From the NCBI RefSeq assembly GCF_031755915.1, contig NC_083387.1, positions 1,454,501-1,518,500 of the forward strand: DNA of 64,000 nt, read 5' to 3'. Numbering within the stretch: position 1 is the stretch's first letter; the number at the start of each line of letters is the position of its first letter. Source of the stretch: Ziziphus jujuba (Eukaryota; Streptophyta; Magnoliopsida; Rosales; Rhamnaceae). The position numbers were made by a program, and so were the translations under genes. Below, one piece after another: positions 11,281-20,730 of this stretch. The notes under the pieces are model-generated. The model was not told the origin of the DNA and did not search any database. It worked only from the letters and a program-made list of their open reading frames with translations.

Positions 11281-12095
11281 CATCGTAATTTTTTGGCCAA
11301 TTTGAGAAATTTTTCAGATATTTTGGGGTTTTTCCTCTTTAGGATAATTTTAGAATCCATATTTTGCATGGTTTTTCATTTAACACACGTAATGGGACTT
11401 ATGGGGCCCAAAAAATTGGTAAAATGTGATTACCATAGGGATTTCAGTAATTACCGATGAAACCTACGATAATTTTTCAAGTAAGGACAAATTGATTACC
11501 GTAGGTTTCATTGGTAATTACCGAAGGCCCTACAATAATCAAATTTTTGTGCAAATTTGAGAACTTTTTCAAAACTTTGTCTTAGTCTCAACCACTTTGC
11601 ATCCCTCATATGTTTGACTCATGCAGCCTTGCCTCATTCCTCCGTCACCATGCAATTTTCCAAAGACTCATATACTAATGTAACATGCAAGGTCAGGAAA
11701 CTATCAAATGACATATTTAACAACTAAAGAATTAAAGAGTGGACCTTTAAATGACATATTTACCAGGGAAAAAAAAATCAAAGAGTCGTGCAAATTTATG
11801 GTTCAAATTATGAATATATTAAATACTCTAAATTATCCAGGATTGTAGAGTTTCATTAATGATGTTTAACTCTCAATATCTGGTTGACATTGAAAATGAA
11901 AAGATCGGTCGTGTTTTGAAACTTGATTCCCTTAAAAATGGTGATCTATGGAAGGAAGGACCTAAGCAACCGTATGATCATTTTTATAAAGTAAAAATAC
12001 CAGAACAAGCATAACAATTATGAGAAATGCATAAAAATTTGATTCCAAGTATCTAGAAGTCCAGCAATACACCAATGGTTACAGTCCATGTGCCT
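11280..12095 (-). repeat. Right arm of the foldback structure
   Basis: Reverse complement of the left arm (7820-8660). The inner part is one more array unit in the array's orientation, whereas the left arm carries that unit inverted, so the whole 7820-12095 segment is a large imperfect palindrome around the direct array. The outer part runs into the final TBL exon (12018-12305), which continues past the arm boundary. The TBL sequence therefore appears native to the right side and copied to the left. Confidence 0.85.
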
Positions 12096-12575
12096 AAAGC
12101 CATTATAAAAGCCAGGATGTGCATCTTTTCTGAGTTGTGATAGAGTTGTTATGTCCAGCAGATGAACATGTTTTCTCATTCCAGTTAATACATCTTTCAG
12201 CACATATAATTCCTTGGGCAATCCGCCTCGATAGACTAATCCACTTAGGAGTTTTGTCTCATTTCCACAGTTTATCACCCTTAGCTCATTCCAATCCCTT
12301 GCCACTAAATATGAAAAGGAAAAAAAAAAGAAAGAAAAAAAAAAGCATCAGAGAAATTCACGAAATTAATTTTTGGTTTTCAAAAAAAAAAATTTGGTGA
12401 TAGGAAAGAAGTAAACTTAATGGTAGTGGGTAAGAGAAATTCCTTGGAAGATGACTTTGGTTTTACTATGATTCATAGTAGAATCCACCCACTTAGCCCA
12501 TGTTGTCAAACCCTTATGAAAAGCAACCATACAATTCATGTCTTTGAGAGTTTGGTTACCATCTTGAGAATTTAA
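12018..12575 (-). pseudogene. TBL (trichome birefringence-like, DUF231) acetyltransferase remnant, last two exons
   Basis: TBL proteins are Golgi membrane O-acetyltransferases of cell-wall polysaccharides. The last exon (about 12305-12018) reads RDWNELRVINCGNETKLLSG, then LLDITTLSQLRKDAHPGFYN and DCNHWCIAGLLDTWN, including the C-terminal D-x-x-H motif and the stop. The preceding exon (about 12575-12420) reads [20 protein letters not shown] then [15 protein letters not shown] and stops at TAA. At the exon 3' end the expected GTAAGT donor reads TTAAGT, which destroys the splice site. The N-terminal TBL domain and GDS exons are absent. It is a 3' remnant whose last exon is partly inside the foldback arm. 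Confidence 0.75.
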
Positions 12576-12579
12576 ATGC

Positions 12580-14130
12580 TCTCTTTCAAGTCCTCAGGAA
12601 CTAAAGTGAAGACAGTTCATGGGGATGCAGATTGGACAAAATAGGAAAACAAAAGTAGCAGAGAAAAGAAGTTAATCATATGTTTACAGCAACTTCATTA
12701 AAAACTCTATGAGCAACAGAGCATTTAAATTCTTTTTTAATCATATGCTTATAGCAATTTCATTAAAAACTCTATAAGCAATAGAGCATTCAAATTATTT
12801 TCCTCTTTTGTTTTCTTTTACCTAGTATCACCTCTAACTAGACCCCATTTGTACCCAACAAGGACTGATTCCTTAAAGCCAATATTAAATCCCTCTTGCG
12901 CTACAGCTTCTTCTCTTGCTATGAGACCATCGTGATATCCACTCTAGTAATACACCAATTGTTACATGAAATTCACAGAAAGGGTGTGGGGGCAGCGATT
13001 ATTACTTATAGACAAAAAAAAAATAAAAATAAGCCCACAACTTCAATATGTTAAGGAGGGACACTACATCAACCTCATAACCAAGTGCACAAGGATAACG
13101 ATATGCACCTGACCTAAGGCATTTTCAAGCACATTTTTGGAATTGTAACCAATAGTATGGGTTTCTCAATCTGTAAATATCAGTTTATCATGGAAGTCTT
13201 GAGTGCCATTAGCCTATAATACAAAACCACAAGCAAACTAATACCACATCTCGGCAACCAACCTCAAATTCATAAAATAGGAGTAAGTATAAGACAGTTC
13301 ACCTATCCTATCCCCAACTGCATATTTGTAATCAACTTGAAAATTAATAATGTTCCACCAGCCAAGCCTAAGAAATTCCAACCTTGGCTGAAAACTAAAC
13401 AGAAAGAAATTAGGGCAAACTAAACAACACAGATAGTATACCTCATGGTCCATATAGCAAGTATAACATCTTTTTTAAATATTAACTAACTGTTAAAAAA
13501 AAAAAAGTTTACTTATATAATTCGCCATAGACCATATAACTAAAAGGATACCATAAGAATCACTTTGGTCACATCGGGCACTTGGCATCAGATCACTTTC
13601 TATTTGATGCTGCAAACTTTCCAAGTAAAGCTCCTCTGCACAACTACCACTCACCTTCATAACCATAAACAAGAAACCAACATAAAATCAAAATGAAGTT
13701 ATGTAATTAAATTATGATATCTAGCAAGATGGTGAGTGTCATATAAACAAGAAAACAAATGATTCAACATTTGAAGCAGATTTTAACCATAACCGCTTTC
13801 AACTTATTCTTCAATTTTGTTTTTTTGGGTTTTCTTTTCTTTCAATTTCCTTTAATATTCTGTTGCAATCAGAAAATTCAACAAACACTCGTGAAGTGTT
13901 TCTGACCTTAAAGCAATATAGAAACCGACCCTAAAGCTCACTCATAATATTTAATTACCCCACTAAATTGTATAACCTACTACTACTACTACTACTTGAT
14001 TTCGACTAGTTTCCTCCATTCCAATCATCGTCTTCGCCTTTCGCCAATCAAGCAAAAACTCAAGCTAAAAAAGAAAAAAAAAAAACAATCAAAATACACA
14101 GATCCTTACCTCAAACGCAATTTTTCCTTA
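12580..14130 (-). pseudogene. Yae1-domain (YAE1/LTO1-like) gene remnant
   Basis: Yae1/Lto1 proteins act as adaptors in cytosolic Fe-S cluster delivery to the ABC protein Rli1/ABCE1. An exon at 12943-12822 reads GYHDGLIAREEAVAQEGFNI then GFKESVLVGYKWGLVRG, the deca-GX3-type Yae1 motif. An upstream exon at about 13656-13567 reads SGSCAEELYLESLQHQIESD, as expected for the N-terminal part. A downstream piece near 12640-12585 reads [14 protein letters not shown], then hits a stop and runs directly into TBL sequence. No intact initiator exon or 3' end was found, so it looks broken, though a truncated transcript cannot be excluded. Confidence 0.55.
12672..12801. repeat. 65-bp tandem duplication
   Basis: Copies at 12672-12736 and 12737-12801 share TTAATCATATG, TTCATTAAAAACTCTAT and AGAGCATT, with about six differences. 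They lie in a former intron of the Yae1 remnant. Confidence 0.8.
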
Positions 14131-14417
14131 GTCTTTCATATGTTTGCAAGAGAAGAGGTAAGAGATGCAGGGAGATGGAGCATGAATTTTTTTTTTTTTT
14201 TTCTTAATGAGATTGTGTGTGGGTTTTCTGGGGGATGAAGAAAAATAAAAAAGCAGAGTGCAGAAACTAAAGACTCTGGGCTTCTCGGACTGAAGGAATG
14301 AAGAAAGGAAAATACAATAATTTTTTACTTTCATTGGGGATAAAATGGGAAGCAGAAGGTAGATTAAAGAAAACTAAGAAACGAGGGGTATATTTGATTA
14401 GATGCTTTAAAAGAAGG

Positions 14418-14438
14418 GCATTGGGCCAAATTCCTCCC
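14418..14438 (-). repeat. Short fourth copy of the TTTGGCCCAATGCCC segment
   Basis: The plus strand reads GGGCATTGGGCCAAATTCCTC, the reverse complement of the segment at 4973. It lies between the Yae1 remnant and the PDIL2-1 promoter, so the dispersed segment brackets the whole fragment-rich region. Confidence 0.55.
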
Positions 14439-14550
14439 AAATCAACCATGGCAAGGTCGGACGGCCCAAGTTTTAGGTGGGCTTGACTTTTTATTGGGTT
14501 TGGTTAACGACCGATGAATAAGTATCAATTCCGAAAAGTCCTCCACCTCC

Positions 14551-14650
14551 GCGTCAGTTCGCCTCTTACAATTTGCCACGTCAGAAAACAACGTCAGTTC
14601 GGCCTCTTACAAGCTATGATGTATTTCAGCAAATCACCTGATGCCACGTT
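14551..14650 (+). promoter_or_regulatory. Candidate unfolded-protein-response elements upstream of PDIL2-1
   Basis: A near-perfect 20-bp direct repeat, CGTCAGTTCG(G)CCTCTTACAA, occurs at about 14552 and 14592. Between the copies is GCCACGTCA (14575-14583), the complement of TGACGTGGC, a UPRE/C-box-like core bound by plant bZIP28/bZIP60-type factors. A CCACGTTG follows at about 14643. They lie 310-410 bp before the PDIL2-1 ATG. Regulation by ER stress is an inference from motif and gene function. Confidence 0.45.
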
Positions 14651-14961
14651 GCATTACGTACAAATGATTATTGGACAGGATCCACAAACGAAACGGTAAA
14701 GCCCACAGAATGCTTGGTTGGACTTCACACTTCGGAATGGATAAGGAGCTGGAAGGGCCTTTAAATTAATTTTCCAGTCAAGAATTTATTTAAAAAAAAA
14801 AAAAAACCATAGCTCCATTGCCCAATACGACATTTTGTGATTTGACATTGTGAATGAGTGAACCTACGTCCGTCAGAAGGAGAAAATTGTTGTAGGCCAT
14901 TGCTGGATCAGGTCAGGCTGATCAGCTAGTCACAAATCGAAAAACAGGAGAAACTAGAAAA

Positions 14962-17706
14962 ATGAAGAGGTTTGATGAGATCTGTGTGGTGGGTTTTGCA
15001 GGGTTGACCACCTTATTATTAATAACATCACCGGTTGCAGCAGACGATGTTGTGGTTCTAACCGAGGATAACTTCGAGAATGAGGTTGGCCAAGATAGAG
15101 GAGCGCTCGTAGAGTTCTATGCTCCCTGGTATCATCTCTCACTTGTTTCTTTTCTGCATTCATACTTTCTTATATATATATTATATATACATCATTGTTC
15201 CTAACTTTAAAAGGCTTTTGTTTTACACGTTAAAGTCCCTGAGATCTATTTGCTTCGTTTGGGCCTATTTTAATTTTATTTACTGTACCATTGCTTTGCG
15301 AATATTTTTGTACGTGTTTTTTGTGAATTTTGATAAGTGTTCCAAAGTTCATTGTTCGAGATCACTCTGTTTCCCTAACAGGTGTGGGCACTGTAAGAAG
15401 CTTGCTCCAGAGTATGAGAAGCTGGGGTCGAGCTTTAAGAAGTCAAAGTCCGTTTTGGTTGGAAAGGTTAGCTCCGTATGAATGTTTTCAATGTTCATGG
15501 TAAATAAAACAAATTATTTCCATTTTGGTGGAGTTTCTTCCTGCTGGGTTAAATCCCTTGCAATAAATAAGGCATGGATAAAAACCTGTCTGCTGTTGTT
15601 TTTTTTCCTTTTTGCTTATGATAATTTGTTAGAGCTCATGTATGACTTTTTTTTTCATGGCTTGTGGAGTAGGTAGATTGTGATGAGCATAAGAGCTTGT
15701 GCAGCAAATATGGAGTTTCTGGATACCCAACAATCCAATGGTTTCCTAAAGGATCATTGGAACCCAAAAAGTATGCATAATTCAACATTTTAAAACATAG
15801 TTAACAAAAAAATTCAGTTTGTGCGGCTATAGAAATTCAAATTTTAACACATTAATATGTTGTTCCGATCTGCCATTTTAAAATGTTATGATTGAGTCGA
15901 AATTGGTTGCTTGGTTTTTATAGGTATGAGGGACCTCGTACTGCCGAATCCCTAGCTGAGTTTGTAAATACTGAAGGAGGTAATTATTTTTAATCTTTTG
16001 AAAAAATTTAACTTATCCAGTGGAATGTACTTTTTGCATGAGATTTCTTGCACAAATGCTCTTCCTACTAGTTAGATTAGTTTTTAATTCATTATTTTTA
16101 AGTAAAAATTGTTTTCTTTTTACTGTCTCAAAAATTTTTTTTTGTTTGTGTAAATTATCCCCATCTCGTTGTATATAAGATATTATCATGTGTAGTAGTA
16201 TGAAACTGCTTGTTATGTCACCTTTGGGGTTCTCATTTATTTTTATGAATATATTTCTACAGGGACCAATGTGAAAGTAGCTACAGTTCCATCCAATGTA
16301 GTGCAGCTACACGGTGACAATTTTAATGAAGTTGTCTTGGATGAAACCAAAGATGTTCTAGTTGAGTTTTATGCACCATGGTACTCACGCATGTCCTTTT
16401 TTTTTTTTTCCTTTTCATCCTTTTTTTTTTTTTTTTTTTTTGACGTTTATTTTTATCAATAGGCAAGATTTTGAGATTTGAGAATTTGATGCATAGCAAA
16501 TTATCTATCTTGTAGGTCGTTTCTATCTTACTTTCATTTCATACTTTCTTAAAACTTCGTTAATGAATAGTATTTATGGATTCTGTTTCTTCCAGGTGTG
16601 GCCATTGCAAAAACCTTGCTCCTGTAAGTTGTCACCTCCTCTTATTATATAACTTGTTGGGGTACTTTTACTTGTGTTGACATGCAAATTTTTATTTTCC
16701 ATGCAGACATATGAAAAAGTAGCTACCGCATTTAAATCACAGGAGGATGTAGTGATTGCTAATTTAGATGCTGATAAATACAGGGATCTAGCTGAAGGGT
16801 AAGTGTGAATTCATATTCTATCTCCTTAAAGAGTATGTTCCAAATTTCAATTTTAGGAACACATGTGGATCTTTTTTATATGTGGTGTATGCAGATATGA
16901 TTTAAGTGGGTTTCCAACATTAAAATTCTTCCCGAAAAACAACAAAGCTGGTGAAGAGTATGAAGGTGGTAGGGATTTAGAAGACTTTGTGAACTTCATC
17001 AATGAAAAGTGTGGCACCAATCGTGACGGAAAAGGACAGCTTACATCAGAAGTTAGTAACTTGAATTGAAAAATAACAGTTATTCTATTTGTATTTTATA
17101 ATAATAAATTTTCTATTAAATAGGCTGGTATTGTTGCAAGTTTGGATTCCTTGGTGAAGGAGTTCGTTGCTGCCAGTGATGATAACAAGAAGGTTGTCTT
17201 TCCTCGGATAGAAGAAGAAGTTGAAAAGCTAGAGGGTTCGACTTCAAGGTACTTCGCGGGCATTGACTGTTTAAATGTCATAATTAGTGGCTTTCTTCAA
17301 TGTGACATTCCTGAGAAGAATTTGTTATTACCATATACAGATTCATATTATCTTCTAGATCCAGGATAGGGCTTTCAATTTAGTTATGACCCTTGTTGCC
17401 CTCTTTCAGCTATGGAAAGGTCTACTTGAAGGCTGCCAAGAACTGTATGGAGAAAGGTCCTCATTATGCCAAGAACGAAATTGATCGGCTACAGCGCATG
17501 CTTGATAAGGTATGTTTATGGTCTGTTTTCTACATTAATATGCTCCAAAATGGTTTGTTTAAAGTTTTTCTTTTACTTTTTAATGGATAAATAAGTTTAA
17601 AGTGTAATTCTTGTTGGTTTTCCTTGTTGGATTGAAGCAGGCAATCAGCCCAGCTAAAGCTGATGAGTTCACTTTGAAGAAGAATATCCTGACACTGTTC
17701 GCATGA
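14962..17706 (+). CDS. PDIL2-1: Protein disulfide isomerase-like 2-1 (ER oxidoreductase)
   Basis: It catalyses formation and rearrangement of disulfides in secretory proteins in the ER. Eleven exons with GT-AG borders join into 363 codons plus stop: 14962-15128, 15382-15466, 15673-15770, 15924-15979, 16263-16380, 16596-16623, 16707-16798, 16895-17051, 17124-17248, 17410-17509, 17641-17706. The protein has an N-terminal signal peptide ([20 protein letters not shown], cleavage likely near VAA-DD), two thioredoxin domains with active sites APWCGHCKKL and APWCGHCKNL (each CGHC split by an intron before the Cys), and a C-terminal ERp29c-like helical D domain (from about residue 265). It ends LTLFA with no KDEL, as usual for this subclass. 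All catalytic residues are intact. Its promoter carries duplicated TGACG/CCACG motifs. Confidence 0.96.
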
Positions 17707-18406
17707 ACTTCAAACGTCTATCTATTCCATAGAGTTTAGTATGATAGGATTGACTGATCATTTACTTTTGAGGGGATGATTTTTCTTCCCCTTGTCCCCC
17801 ATATTATGTTTGAATTTATCTGAGTTGGGCCATTGGGGTTTGTTATATTTGTAAACAATTTTATCAAAATTAATGAAAATTGCGTGTTTAGGAATACTCG
17901 TTTTTCTTTCATGCTTCATGATTCATGCTTGATTTAGCAGACTCGTTTATCAACGTGGTAATGTACACAGCAAACAGCTTGTAGCATTCTTAAATATGAA
18001 AGACTCTATTTAAAATCACATTTTTACTTTTAGAACTAATTAGTAGAAAAGAATAATACGTTCCGCATGTTAAAGAAGCCTGTTTGTAGTCTTTTCCAGA
18101 AAGCTTGTCTTTGAATTTTAATTCTATTTCTCCCATGTCTACTTTGCAATACAGTATAACTTACATTATGAAAAGCTTTGCCAAGTTTCATCTACTAGCA
18201 TAATAAGTAACATTTAGAGGATGATGCTTACAAACAAACTCGAGAAAAATATATTTCAATCAATTATGCATTGCCTTCTCCGAATATACAACCATAGCTT
18301 ATGCACACCAAGCAGAATCTATTGGCAAATCCTAGAGAACAGTTACTTGAAACCAGCATGGGACACCTGAAAAAGTTAGAAATGTCATTTACTAACTCAT
18401 TAGCAG
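17707..18406. other. Convergent 3' intergenic spacer
   Basis: It holds the 3' ends of PDIL2-1 (+) and the next gene (-). AATGAAAAT near 17870 is a plausible near-upstream polyadenylation element for PDIL2-1. I see no coding sequence. Confidence 0.5.
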
Positions 18407-20507
18407 CTAATCTACAGAATTATCCTCCTTCACATCGACATTTAACACCCTGCATGACTTCTGTCGATTAAATTCAGGCTCAGAGATGGCCATTGAAGAA
18501 CACTCCTCAATTTGATAGTCCCTCTCGTCATCTAAAGACTTCATATAGGAGCAAGGTCGCTCTTCAGATTCCATATTATGTACAGGCTCTTGCCCTGAAC
18601 TAAATGACAATTCAAAAGAAGGTGGACCAAGAGGCTGTGTTCTCATCTGTACAGACCGCAAGAGTGCAGCCCTCCTCAGGTCAGCTGAGTGACAAATATC
18701 GCTAGGAGAAGATGGGAAACGCCCCTCAGAATCTGATCCTCTTTGTCGAGGCTGTGGGCAAGTGATGGCATTGGCACTGCATCCATGTGAAGGGTGTGAG
18801 CTGGTGGAAGGAGTAGAATAGAATCCACTAAGTGGTCTTTGGTATCTGTATGGAGACACTGGACTAGAGGGTGCACTGTCGGCTTGGGATGAGCTTGTGT
18901 TTAATGGGACATCACAAAATCGAGAATCATCAGAGTCCTCTGACATTGGTGAATATTGCATTGACATCTCGTCCCTGGGAGAAGGAAGTTTGGAAACAAT
19001 AATGAGGACAAAATTAGTGAAAGAATTACCATTGTAAACTAGCAAGGGTCAAAACCTTGGGAGAGATTATATCAATGTAATTGGCAAGAAATATTATCCA
19101 AATATGTAAAGCTCTTTATACAAAAATAAAATTTCACCACCCAATTTCTTGTGGAAAAAAAAAAGGAAATGGGGAAAGAGTATAGAAGTTTATGGAATGA
19201 GCCGCTGTAGTCTCTCTAAACAACAAGTCTTTTTGTAGAATACAAAATAATTGCACCTCAAGGCTACCCAAAATGCAAGGGAGAAACCAACTGGCCTCTC
19301 TAGCAATTTGTTGACACTCCAACATTGCTCTGTAATGCTTGTTTTAATTCCGGGGCATACAACAATATTGATATTACACAAAAATTGACTCATGCTGTGA
19401 AGCGTTTAGAAGTGTAAACGTAAATAGAGAAACTCTGACCTGGCATACAACTCAGATCTCTAGTTTATATCTCTTCAGCTACTGTAGTGTGTGCTTTCAA
19501 TGTAAAAAACCACAAGCCTTTATCCTAAGAAATTTGTATAACAAACTTATGCCAAATGGGAGCATAGCGCTGCTTTGCAGACACTGGCTACTTGGTAAAT
19601 ATAAAAGACCAGAAAAAAAAAATTGACTAAATAAAACAATAAAGAAAAATCCTTTAATAGATTGTATGCGAGCCAAAGGATACAAATAAAACCTAGCCAA
19701 AATACGAATTTATAGTAAAACAAACTTTTCGACCTCTTAATCTCTTGTGATGGAAAATATGAAGCTATGGATTCATCACAAGTGCAAGATCAATCCACTA
19801 AAGCTACCATTAAAAATAAAAACAACCAATTGAAGCTTCATATGAGTAAGTCACCTTAGATACAACATGCCTTCGGACCTTGCTGGAGATTCCATGAGAT
19901 TCTCAGGAAGTGGGTCTCCAACAGTCAACCCATTCAAACTAGACGCCATTATCTGCAGGGGGGGGAAAGTCTTGAGGAATTGAACTAGCGATGGATAAAT
20001 TTTACACTAACAAGTTAATAAGCCAAAACCAAACACGGCTTTAACTAAAAGCAAACTTTATAGAGAAAAGCACATGGAACCAAACAAGATGCGGATACAT
20101 TTTCCTCAAACAATGCTATTCATACATATTCTTGCCCCAGAATGAGGGAAGCAATGGAATGTCCTTCATTATCCGAATTCTCATTTCAGCATTCCTTGGA
20201 ATATAGAAAGAAGATTAACCAGAAAACCAACCTGTTCAGAGATTATTAATAGTTCAAAGATACCCGTTTGGATTTGGATGTTGAAAAGAGAAAAATGAGC
20301 TTTCTTGAACAGCCACACAGAATTGAACCCATTCATACAACATATAAATTGTTTAATTCACTCCAACCCATCGGTCATAATGGTTAATAGAAGCTTCTTC
20401 TGTTCATTATGTTTTTTTTTTTTAAATTTCCATACACACGGGAAAAAAAATGAAAAACGAATACGACATTGCATATATAATATAATAAATAAAAATATAA
20501 ACTTTAG

Positions 20508-20549
<42 letters not shown>

Positions 20550-20730
20550 AACAACAACAACAAATATAGACTGAAAAATAAGAAACAAGGCAAACCTCGC
20601 TGAGGTAGCGCTTGTGAGAGTGCAAATTGTCGATGTAAACTTCATCTTCGGGATCTCTGGCTCGCTTCCCACTAGGAGACGACGTCGTTGCAGACGGTGA
20701 TGCCGCTGCGGAGTTCGCCTCAGGACCCAT
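18407..20730 (-). CDS. Plant-specific Ser-rich protein of unknown function
   Basis: Three exons (20730-20596, 19952-19855, 18974-18407) with GT-AG borders and matching phases give 266 residues. The N-terminus MGPEANSAAASPSATTSSPS leads to a basic GKRARDPEDE segment (possible nuclear signal) and YIDNLHSHKRYLSE. Exon 2 encodes IMASSLNGLTVGDPLPENLM. Exon 3 is Ser/Pro-rich (SPMSEDSDDSRFCD, SSPVSPYRYQRPLSGFYSTP) and has many SP sites typical of phosphoproteins. There is no membrane segment or catalytic motif. The block VYIDNLHSHKRYLSE...SLNGLTVGDPLP strikes me as conserved among land-plant unknown proteins, but I cannot name a domain. Intron 1 holds a 37-bp poly-A tract at 20512-20548. Confidence 0.85.
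20512..20563. repeat. Poly-A and (CAA)n tract in an intron
   Basis: A run of 37 A followed by five CAA units, inside intron 1 of the minus-strand gene 18407-20730. On the sense strand it is a long T tract close to the donor side of the intron. Confidence 0.9.

Noticed and set aside
12137..12400. Plus-strand ORF of 87 aa over the TBL remnant
   Set aside because: Antisense to clear TBL coding sequence and ends in a poly-Lys tract from an A-rich run.
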